In this document: one piece after another, positions 46,701-56,372 of the stretch
Layout of the letters: each line of letters opens with the position of its first letter
How positions within the stretch are numbered: the first letter of the stretch is position 1
DNA from: Carex sylvatica
Lineage: Eukaryota; Streptophyta; Magnoliopsida; Poales; Cyperaceae
Length of the DNA stretch: 64,000 bases
Assembly (NCBI GenBank): GCA_964058845.1
Contig: CAXKVR010000286.1
Span: 1 to 64,000 of the forward strand
Direction of reading: 5' to 3'
Program-made: the position numbers and the translations under genes
Notes under the pieces: model-generated
Database searches by the model: none
Seen by the model: only the letters and a program-made list of their open reading frames with translations
Told to the model about the DNA's origin: nothing

Positions 46701-48397
46701 AAAAATATTACTTTGCCAAAAAATCATGACCCTAAATCATTAATGATTCAGCTAGCGATGAGCCAAAATGGTGAGTTTAGAATCAATTTCACATCTGGGA
46801 TCCATGACTCAGATTTGGTACGGTACAATGTTTGCATTGTAAAAAAATAAAAAATAAAAACCGTTGTAGCTAGTATTTTATTTTTCCTATCAGGAGAAGT
46901 TACGAATACTTAATATCAGATGCATTCTAGTGCACTTATCTACAAAGAAAAAAATAGATGTTCTTGTTTAAATCTACATCTAAATTCTTCATACACCTTT
47001 TAGTAATACTGATAATATTTGTTTGTGATGCAAATATATCAAAATGCAGGTTTGTCTCCAGACGAAACAGTGCGTGATAGACAGGAAATTAAAGATGAAC
47101 TGGTTTCAGCATATAACACAGAGCTGAAAAACTTGGTACAAGAGGAATTGGAAGAAGTGAGGAGGCAATTGAGGGAAACTGAGGAACCTAACCCAAGTAC
47201 AAAATGGTGCACCAGCTGGTGGAGCCAGTTCACAGTTTTGCTGCAGAGGGGTCTAAAAGAAAGAAGGCACGAGTCTTTCGGCACTCTTAGGATTATTCAA
47301 ATTTTTATGATCTCTATTCTCTCTGGCTTGTTATGGTTCCAATCTCAGGGACATGTCCAAGACCAGGTACATATGATAGTTGATTTTGTATTCCATTATC
47401 ATCCACTGTACTGTCAAATGATGAGACATCTTTTGAGTAACAGAAAGGGGCGGATCTACATTTATCCATAGGAGTGCTTAGCCACCTCTATGATTTAAAA
47501 TTTTAATTTTGTATATTGAAACTTAATTGAATTTTAATTTAGTTTTTAACTTCTTTTATAGTCCAACCCGCATCATTAAATATAATATGTTTACTTATAG
47601 TCTAGTTAGAGCTCTATATTGTGGTTGTAGAGGCTTGGATTAAAATCTCACCTATCACGTTTTGTACATTTTAAATTTCAGCTCCTCCTATCAAGATTTT
47701 CTAATTCCGCCCCTCATTAACAGAATGATATATGGTTTTATAGGTGGGATTGATTTTCAACATAGTCGGCATTTGGAGCTTCACCCCCGTCTTTGAAGCC
47801 CTTTTCACCTTCCCGCAAGAGCGCGATATGCTAACCAAAGAGCGCTCTTCTCGCATGTACCGCCTTTCCTCCTACTTGATGGCTCGTTTGATAGGGGACC
47901 TTCCAATGGAACTTATCCTGCCAACTGTATCTGTCACGATTACCTATTGGATGGGTGGTCTAAAACCGGATGTGTTAAGCTACATAGAATTCCTCCTCAT
48001 CATCCTGTTTGCAGTTTTGGTTTGGCAAGGCTTCGGTCTCGCCATTGGTGCTTTCATAATGGATCTAAAAAAGGCAGCGACATTTACATCAATTCTCATG
48101 TTGCTATTCACGATTGTCGGTGGGTTTTACGTGCAGAAGGTCCCTGTATTTCTTGCATGGGTCAAGTACATTGCTGTCAGCTTCCACACATTCAAGCTGT
48201 TGCTTCTAACGCAATTCACTCCAGAAGATACATACGAGTGTGCACCAGGTCAAGAATGCAGTGTGGCCAATTTGCCTACAGTCAAGGTGGTCGGCTTTGA
48301 ACACAAGCAGTTTAATTTAATTGCAATGTTTGTGTTGCTAATTCTCCTCAGGTTTCTGACTTATATGGGTTTGAGGAGGATCGGGGTTTCGAAATGA
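43724..48397 (+). CDS. Half-size ABC transporter, ABCG (WBC) subfamily, tandem copy 2
   Basis: Six exons (43724-43792, 44410-44497, 44939-45135, 45765-46284, 47050-47366, 47744-48397) give 614 residues. Introns fall at the same positions and phases as in copy 1; only exon 5 differs, by three bases. Walker A is GPSGSGKT (65-72), the signature VSGGER, Walker B LLFLDE and the switch SIHQPSS, all intact. The membrane domain has [29 protein letters not shown] and VQGF-like WQGFGLAIG. Compared with copy 1 it has the more usual serine in Walker A (copy 1 has cysteine) and YWMGG rather than YWMDG. A plasma-membrane exporter of the ABCG14/ABCG21 type is the best guess; the substrate is unknown and the two copies could dimerise. 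Intron 2 holds a SINE and intron 5 an older repeat. Confidence 0.93.
44733..44886 (+). mobile_element. tRNA-derived SINE in ABCG copy 2 intron 2
   Basis: 154 bp: head AGAACCAACCAGCCTTTGAT, canonical B box GGTTCGAAACC at 44798-44808, tail CCTTTACTCAAAA. The target duplication is AGATTCATTATAT (44720-44732) and AGATCCATTATAT (44887-44899), 13 bp with one mismatch. It is the best preserved pol III promoter of the family here. Confidence 0.85.
47446..47714. mobile_element. Unclassified repeat in ABCG copy 2 intron 5
   Basis: GGGGCGGATCTACA at the left and TTCCGCCCCT at the right form short inverted ends, with AACAGAA repeated just outside both. A similar GGCGGAG...GCTCCGCC arrangement occurs at 16018-16216. 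No coding capacity; the class is uncertain. Confidence 0.45.
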
Positions 48398-49574
48398 TCC
48401 CGTACCAGTACTGCAGGTTAGCAAATCCCAATAATAGGCAGTATTTTAGATCAGAAAAGAGTCTGTCAAGAAAGATAATTAATCATATTTGTGTACTCTA
48501 ATAGATGCTTGTCAGAAAGAAATTAATGTTATAGTGACAGAAAAGCACCTAAAAAACTTGTTTGAGAATTTTAGTGGCTAAATAACTTTTAAATAAGGGT
48601 TTGTGTTTTTGGTTTATCTACTCATTTGATTACTGTTTTAGTTATTGACTCTCTTTAAATCCTAAAAGGAAAAAAGAAAAAAGATAACAAAACAAGAAAT
48701 CTGAGAATAAGAATAAAGTGGAGATGTTAGACTAAGGGCCTTAGTACCTTCTGGTATCTATAAAGGAGCATTGTTTGATTGTGATACCAACAGAGAACAT
48801 ATTTGCAATAGACCAGCCAAAGTATCAGAAACCTCTGTCCTAAAAATAGCAACATGTAACCAAGAATTGCTCTAATTTAGTGCAAACCACATAGGATAGG
48901 TGTGACAGTGATTAGTGTGCTTCATAACCAACTCTTTGTCATGATGGAAATATGTGGGACATTTTCTGGGAGAATATATACTACTAGCACTAACCATTAT
49001 ATATCTTAGATTCTTTTTTTATTCATTGTCAGATGTGAATACTGGCCCCCAACATCATCTTATTTTCTCACTCTCTTTCTTCAATTACCAACAATGTAAT
49101 GTGTATGAAAACTATATCATTATCTACTAATAATTGGAGAACTATCTCAATCAGTACATGGATTTTTTTTTTTTTTTTTTTTTTTGGTGGTGCACTTATC
49201 CAATTAGAAAACTGTGTAGCAATTTGTATATCAAATTTTATCAGTTTGTCAATGCATCATAAGTTTACAACATTTTTGGAGGCACAATATCAATTACATG
49301 CTGCAAATGGATTCCTGTCTATGAAAACCATTACTTATACTAGTCTCCATGCACATAAAGCAAATTAAGTACAAATAACTTATCATATGTCTCCAAGGAT
49401 CAAATATAAATTTCTTACTTGTAAGTTGTAAATGCAGTTATAAATTACACCATTACATAAAAATGAGAAAAAAGAGCATGAAGAAAGAACAGACCTCATC
49501 CCACAGTAACGCAACCATATATTCCCTCTCTATAACAAACCATGCATGCTAACAAGAATTAGCATGTAATTAAA
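48398..49574. other. Intergenic between ABCG copy 2 and PSB27
   Basis: The first 150 bp resemble the copy 1 3' UTR (TAATTAATCATATTTGTG, CAGAAAGAAATTAATGT). The rest is AT-rich with a long T run near 49164-49186. The genes converge here, so both 3' ends lie in this interval. No other gene seen. Confidence 0.6.
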
Positions 49575-50485
49575 TTATCTCCCTCTAAGTAAAGCCTTCT
49601 CAGCAGTGTCCATCTCCTCTAAGATCCTTTGCTTACGCTTGGCAGGAATTGGAGCGGTCGGGCCAAAACTAATATAGTGACCCGAAACAGCATTTAACGC
49701 AGAGTACATGTCACGGAAGGAGGGTCGGCCGAGCAGGGACTTCTCGCGCCTGTATTTTGCAACCCAGCTATTTGACATCTCCCTCAACTCAGCGACCGCA
49801 TCCGCCACATTTGGGTCCTTCTTATCCATGGTTATTGTGTTTCTGAAATAGTTAAAAAGTAACAAAATAATTTAGAAGAAAAGGAAGAGAATTTCCATGT
49901 TACACACTAATATAGATTTTGCGTGTCTTTGATCAAAATTGGATGCCAATTTCATCTTGTGAATGATGTTGTTTGAATTTAAGATTTTCGTACAGTTTCA
50001 TAATCCCTCAATATTAAAGTTTTAAATCGATATTTCACTCGAAATTTATTGTTGTAATTCAATCAAATTAATCTGTAAACAAAAACCATCCGGATTACAA
50101 CCAGGACTTGTGCATAATTGACAGCTTTCCTACATTTCACATACCTCACCTTGCTTATAGAGCAAATAATTTTTTGCCTGTAAGACACTTAGTTATTTTT
50201 ATGAACATACACATACCTCACCTTGCTTATCACCTCTGATGTCTCCTTCACATACTCTTCATCCGATTCGGCCAGCGCGGGGGAACTTGGCTGGAGCTGT
50301 GAAGCAATTAGTCCAGCAGTTAGCATGGTAGTCACAAGTTCTCTTCGAGACGTGGCATTGGTGGCCACGACACGAGAATTGTTTGCAGATTGTCTGGAGG
50401 GGAGAATTGGCCGAGGAGGCAAGTAATGCTTTGGCTTGGTCGAAGCCGGGCTTGTCAGAAGGGAAGGAGGTGATGACGTGGCCAT
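49575..50485 (-). CDS. PSB27: Photosystem II assembly/repair protein PSB27, chloroplast lumen
   Basis: Minus-strand exons 50485-50217 and 49842-49575 join in phase 2 to 178 residues (the family is about 175). Residues 1-46 are Ser/Thr/Pro-rich, like a chloroplast transit peptide. A twin arginine (R47-R48) precedes a hydrophobic stretch and the ALA cleavage site near residue 72, typical of a thylakoid lumen signal using the Tat route. The mature part has EEYVKETSEVISKVR, DPNVADAVAELREMSNSWV, ALNAVSGHYISFGPTAPIP and EEMDTAEKALLRGR, close to Arabidopsis PSB27-H1. The protein binds CP43-containing photosystem II intermediates in the lumen and is needed for assembly and for repair after photodamage. 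The intron position after SKV is supported by the continuity SKVR-NTITMDKKDPN. High confidence. Confidence 0.96.
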
Positions 50486-50575
50486 TTTCTGTGAAGAATC
50501 AGGAAAACAGAGGTAATAAGTTAGGTACTTACATGGGTTTGGATGGTTGGAAGAAAGAACCGGGAGAGGTGAGGT

Positions 50576-50598
50576 GCCACGTGGCTTATCACCTTATC
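50576..50598 (-). promoter_or_regulatory. G-box plus two I-boxes in the PSB27 promoter
   Basis: On the minus strand, GATAAG occurs twice (50598-50593 and 50590-50585), directly followed by the G-box GCCACGTGGC (50585-50576), about 90-113 bp before the PSB27 start. I-box and G-box pairs are the classical light-response module of nuclear photosynthesis genes, which fits the gene. Confidence 0.7.
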
Positions 50599-50934
50599 TC
50601 CAAAGCCTTTCCAATGGGACGCTCTCAGACTCTGTATGGATAGACCAGATTACGGCCACGGTTTATTTATGGGCCTCTTAAGTTAGGCCTAATTTAGGCC
50701 TACCGATTGTTGATTCCCTGGCCCAGGTCCAAACACTGGAGGAAGAAAATAAAAGACCTGGGCACGAGAATTTTTTATATATAAAAATTATTATTAAATA
50801 ATATAGAAAATAGAATAAGTGCGTACCAATTTCAGAACAGAAACGGATTCGAAGAAATTTTCGGTTTCAAATTTTGGGGCAGGTTTTTTTTCCGGATCCA
50901 AAATGTTTTTATTTTGATTGTCAGTAGGGGTGAT

Positions 50935-51524
50935 TAATGAGCGAGTTAGGGTATGCTCATGCTCGCTCATTAAGTAAATGAGCGAGTTGTTAATGAGCGA
51001 GTTTAAATGAGCGGATAAATGAGTGAGTTGTAAATGAGCGAGCTTTTAATGAGCGAGTTATGAGCGGCTCACGAGTTATGACTTATAAGTACAAAATTTA
51101 ACAAATTATCATAATTTATTTAAATAAAATATAATAAAAATTCAAAAAAAATAGATTTCACAGTAGTATCAACAGACAACAATCAACATATTACAAAAAT
51201 GAATGTATGGAACTATGAATATGAATGTATGATTTTAGGCAGAGGTTTTAGGTGGAGGTTTTGGTTCTGCCGATTTACAAAAAAAAAATGAATGTATAAA
51301 ATTATGAATATTACATAGGATTTAATGAGGCAAAGCTGATGTTACACAGGACTACACAGGATTAAATGTGTTAGGAATTAGATGTAGCAAATTCTTAATA
51401 AGCGAGTTATGAGCGAGTTGGGTCATGCTCATGCTCGCTCATTAAGTAAATGAGCGAGTTTAAGTGAATTTTTAATGAGCGAGTTATGAGCGACTCACAG
51501 TTATGAGCGATTTACTCACCCCTA
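50935..51524. mobile_element. Non-autonomous hAT element between PSB27 and the NAC gene
   Basis: 590 bp from TAGGGGTGATTAATGAGCGA to CTCACCCCTA, with a perfect 8-bp duplication ATTGTCAG (50927-50934 and 51525-51532). It is a close relative of 39370-40170, sharing the ATGAGCGAGTT arrays and the interior GAATATTACATAGGATTTAA, but about 200 bp shorter inside. Confidence 0.9.
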
Positions 51525-51969
51525 ATTGTCAGAACATCATTGAAAATCACTCCAGAAAATTAAACATATAGGATTCGAAAACGTAAAATTCAATTCCAAA
51601 GTTTGGAGTCAATTTTTTTTCAGATCCAATGTGGATTCTGTCACAACAACACAGAAAAAACAATGTAACACAAATTCGGATTTATTGGATATGAAAAGAA
51701 GGGAGAGAAAAAGGGGTTTGGTAGATGGATTATGGATGAATAATAAAATTTGAAGCCTTTTATTTTACACGGATTCAAAATTTTAAAATTTTCAGATCTC
51801 GTGTGGCCAACTACACACAGCATCTGTGTTGCAGTTAGATCTTTTATATCCGGAAAAAACAAATACCGGATCCTTCTACCAAATAGAAAATCTAAGCTCC
51901 TAATTCTATTTATTTAATTATTTATATAAATTTCTAAAAACAAAATTATCTATGGGCACTGAGGAGGCG

Positions 51970-51978
51970 ACACGTGGC
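51970..51978 (+). promoter_or_regulatory. ABRE-like G-box in the NAC promoter
   Basis: ACACGTGGC lies about 300 bp before the NAC start codon. It is the ABRE core used by ABA-responsive bZIP factors. An ACGCGTGTGGCG sequence follows near 52011. ABA response of this copy is inferred only. Confidence 0.5.
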
Positions 51979-52091
51979 AGTGGCACTCTGTTCCTGAGAA
52001 AGGAGTGAACACGCGTGTGGCGATTGTTCGGTATAACAACAGCATTCACCGCATTCTCTGCTCCCAACACCTTCTGCACCTCCTCTCTCTC

Positions 52092-52122
52092 TTGCCCTCT
52101 CTCTCTCTCTCTCTCTCTCTCT
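52092..52122 (+). repeat. CT microsatellite in the NAC 5' leader
   Basis: An uninterrupted run of CT dinucleotides about 150 bp before the NAC start. Pyrimidine-rich tracts are common in plant 5' leaders and core promoters. Confidence 0.8.
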
Positions 52123-52272
52123 ATACTAACCTAGCACTCTTATTATACTCCTTTTACTGTAACCAAACCCCCTTGTCTCCTCATTCAAATTAAAATAAAA
52201 AAAAAGATTTATTATTATATAGCTTCTGGGACAGAGTAGCAAATACTTGTGTGAGCCGAATCATCGGCTGAG

Positions 52273-54229
52273 ATGGAGAGCACAGATTCATCGTCTGGCT
52301 CTCAGCACCAACTACAAGAGCAGATGAGGCAGCAGCAGCCGCAGTTGCCGCCGGGTTTTCGCTTCCACCCGACAGACGAAGAGCTGGTGGTGCACTATTT
52401 GAAAAGGAAGGTTGCGTCGGCTCCGCTTCCTGTCTCCATCATAGCCGAGATCGATCTCTACAAGTTTGACCCCTGGGAACTCCCTGGTAAATAAGTAAAT
52501 TCTTTTAACTTGATTTTTGTTTTGTCTATACCTGTTCTTTATCCACTAGCGCATTCCTCAACGAATTCTAATTAAAAGAATAGATTATCAAAAGAGTTAT
52601 AAAGTATTGATATTTTTTAATAATATGTGCTTCATGTAATTACAAATTAATTGTTTTCCATCTATCTAGATATTTATTCTTATATAGTACGTCATATATA
52701 TATAGTTGGAAGCGAACCACATAGAAAAAGAGGTACATGTAGATATTTATTTGTTGATATATACTGAAGATGCTACCAACCGTGATGTATTTATTATAAA
52801 CGATTGAGAATAACCCTCTCATGTTTACTGTTGTTGATTGACAACAAGAAAACCTTGTCTATTCTATTAAGAACTAATATCATATATAGCTTATATATAT
52901 GTAACCATCACTACCATGCATGCATGACATCATTGATTGATGAACAGCAAAAGCATATTCTTACATGTTATATTTTTTTTATTTACACACAGGGAAGGCT
53001 GCCTTTGGGGAGCTGGAGTGGTACTTTTTCAGCCCAAGAGACAGGAAGTACCCAAATGGTGCACGGCCAAATAGGGCGGCGACATCTGGCTATTGGAAAG
53101 CGACCGGCACCGATAAGCCCATCCTTGCTACAGGAGGCACACACAAGGTAGGTGTGAAAAAAGCACTAGTTTTCTACCGAGGAAAGCCGCCCAAGGGAAC
53201 GAAGACTAATTGGATCATGCATGAGTTTCGCCTAGTAGACGGCCCCTCGAGCAGTGCTTTACGGTCGCAAAACGGAGAACCAAGTGCAAAGAAGAAGAAC
53301 TCTCTTAGGGTATGTTGATTTCAATTATATATAGGTAGCAGATTCAGGTGCGGATCAAGTATTAAAAAGGAATATTGTGGTCAATTGTTCCTGATATTCT
53401 TTTTGTAAAAGATTCTATGTTGATAACTTAATATGTTGCATATTAAATAAAAATATTATAAAATTTATACTTATTTGATCCGTAATTATTTATATATATT
53501 TTAAATTGACACTCATATATACATTCTAAAAGAACAATATCGTCACATTTTAATTATTAGTTCTTTTTTTACTTTTTTTTTTTTTTTGTACTTGTTACTG
53601 TGGGCATCTAATATTATAATGAAGGCCAGAAAGCATGCATGTTGTGTTATGTTTGCAACCATGAAGGTTGTTGCAAAAGTAAAATTGTCTAATTTCGATC
53701 ATTTTCGCAGTTAGATGATTGGGTTCTGTGCCGAATATACAAGAAGAGCAACAAATGCCCCAGCCACGACAACCTGAGTAGCCTTCAAAGGGTGATGGTC
53801 GAGAACGAAAGAGATGACCCCGTGGTGGTTGATGACATGGCGACTGTACCTTCCCAAAACATACCTCAGAATCAATTTCGAGCCCCACTGAACAATTACA
53901 ACAATGCTATTTTAGAGAATGAAGAGATCGTCTTCTTTGACAGCCTCCTGACAAACCCAGATGGTTTGAACCATGCCGGTAAACGTGTTGTCACATCTCC
54001 ATACATGATGAATTCAACACCGGCAGTGGCAACACTTCCAATAGCTAAAAGATTGGTTGGTACCAGCAATGCCAATGTAAACTCTGGAAATGGCGGCGGT
54101 GCAGCTGTGGCAGCTTTCCTCAATCAGTTGCCTCAAGGCATGGCGTATCTTGGAGATGGTAATGCTAGTAACATTTCACTACAGCATCAGTACCAGTTTT
54201 CTGGCATTAACTGGATGACACAGAATTAA
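52273..54229 (+). CDS. NAC transcription factor of the NAM/NARS1/NOR type
   Basis: Exons 52273-52486, 52993-53309 and 53711-54229 give 349 residues with the standard three-exon NAC structure. The NAC domain spans about 25-189: subdomain [57 protein letters not shown] and [33 protein letters not shown] with [21 protein letters not shown]. The start MESTDSSSG and the end SGINW (family GMNWYS) point to the group of Arabidopsis NAM (ANAC018), NARS1 (ANAC056) and tomato NOR, regulators of embryogenesis, seed coat or fruit ripening and senescence. The C-terminal region (190-349) is Asn/Ala-rich, a likely activation region. A Gln-rich stretch (residues 11-24) precedes the domain and is longer than usual. 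The protein is nuclear and binds DNA as a dimer. Confidence 0.94.
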
Positions 54230-55565
54230 TTAGCTGCGAAGGCAGCATAATGGCGGCGCGCGCACTAATTGTCAGGTTTCCGATCCATGCACATGCATGT
54301 CAACACCGATTTACTTGTTCATAAACATACTTAATTGCATATATATGCTACAGATAGTAATTATGTGAGGTATAATAAGACATACACGCATGCACATTTA
54401 TATATAACTTCTAAATATTTCCTCAAAAAAATAAGCACCATATATACGTATATATAACTTTATACTAATTAGTGTGCAAAGGGTTGGAATGGTATGTAGC
54501 ATGTGTTTGTTAGGTTTTAAGCATTGCAAGTGTATTATTAATTTTTCTTGTATTATTCTGCCGACAGGTATGTTCCTGTAATTTAGTTTGAGTTTGTTCT
54601 AATGTGAACAAATTTAAGCTAACATAAATATACATATGAAGAAAACAAAGTTATAGATGATAGATAAATACAGCCTCCAACCTTCTCTTTCTGGTAATGT
54701 GTTGTGTATATATAACACAGACCATGAAAGTGCAAATTTGTGTTTCGACTTTAGTTTAATATATTAAGTGTCTAGCATAAGCTAGTTAGTTATCTATCCT
54801 AGTTACACCTGGCGTAGTCTGTCTGTTATAACCGGTCTACCCATATCTTACACCTTTCTCTCTCAAGCTAACTTTAATATTTTGAATATTTCATATGATA
54901 AATCAGAAGGAAAATAATAGTCCAACAGCTAATCATGGGAATATTCCCCTAGCTAGATGTGTGTATATATAATTCTTGATAACAAGTTGTTATCAAAAAA
55001 AAAAAATCAACTTGCTAGAATTTTATCAAATTATAAAAAAATTATCTAGTATACCTGATTGACAGTAAAGAAATTAAAGAAAGATGTTGATCTTTTTATC
55101 TTGTAGGGCCATCAAAGGACCGTAGAATTGACATGTCATGTCAGAGTTGACCTCTTTGTCTAATTAACACGTCATGGCAGATGCTAATCTTCTTGTCTGA
55201 TTAATTAAAGTTTTATCCGACGCTGACATGCTGCTTTGGTTCTTCTTCTCTCCCTTCACAGTTAACATAATTAGGATTATATCCTTGTATGAATGCATAA
55301 CCATCGCTTTCATGCAAGTAACAAGGTCTCAGTAAATTAAGTTCAAACATATATCATGCATGCATGATGTACTGCTTAATTATATAAACATCCTCTACAT
55401 ATATATATATATATGGTTTACAAGTCTTTTCTGAAAAAAAAAAAAACATAGGGTTTACAAGTTAATTTACATTGAAAATATGTTTGGCTAGCTCTAGTAT
55501 TTTCATTTTGTTATCCATATTTTTTTAAGCTAATTATATATGCTAAGTCAAGCTAAGTCAATCAG
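54230..55565. other. NAC 3' flank, no gene
   Basis: AT-rich DNA with several short TA runs (for example 55400-55414). Nothing recognisable. Confidence 0.6.
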
Positions 55566-56372
55566 TATAGTTTTAACTCTTAACTATTTTTGTTTTCAAG
55601 TTAAAAACAGAAATATTCATTTCACCTACTTTTTTTTATTTTTTTCTTTGATCATTATCATCTATTTTCTCGACGATCTATGATAAATTTTGCGAATTTA
55701 TAAAATAGAAACATTTTTTACCTGATTTTCTCTTTCAAATGAGATCCATGATGAATAACTTTCGAGTTATATTTGTGTCGTAATTTTTTTACTACTTTAA
55801 ATCTCGGTGACTTTCAATTTTTTTTTATTTTGCTTCAAAATAATTTAAACCTTTGTTTATAAGCATATAAATCTCATATACAAGCATATAAATCTCATTA
55901 ATAACGCTTTAAATCTCTAGAATAAAACATATAAACCTCATGTATAAAAAATTTAAACCTCCACAATAACACTTCAAAGCATATAAACGTCAACAATAAC
56001 ACTTCAAAGCATATAAACCTCAACAATAACACTGCATTTACAAAGCTCATGTACAAAGCATATAAACCTCATGTACAAAACCTTGAAAATTTTAATGGTT
56101 GTAGCCTGAGATTTAAAAACTTAAAAATTTAAAGTGCTCACGAGTTTTACTTTAAAAAAAATAACTTTATAATTACTCAAAAATATTTCTTCATGGATCT
56201 TATTTGAAAGATAAAATCGAATTAAAAACGTTCGTATTTTTAGATTCGTAAAATTCATCACGGATCATCGGAAAAATAAATTATAATAATCAGAGAAAAA
56301 TAAAAAAAAGTTGGTGAAAATAATATTTTCTTTTTTGGCTTGAAGACAAAAGTAGTTGAGAGTTAAAACTAT
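55566..56372. mobile_element. Inverted-repeat element J with internal minisatellite
   Basis: The ends TATAGTTTTAACTCTTAACT and AGTTGAGAGTTAAAACTAT are inverse complements, and the arms extend inward about 200 bp (TCGACGATCTATGATAAATT / CACGGATCATCGG). The interior, about 55858-56075, repeats AGCATATAAACCTCA with AACAATAACACTTCAA at least five times. No coding frame. Confidence 0.7.

Noticed and set aside
39370..51524. Repeated GAGCGAG words as a CRISPR-like array
   Set aside because: Spacing is irregular, there are no unique spacers of constant length, the genome is eukaryotic, and the repeats are hAT subterminal motifs with 8-bp target duplications.
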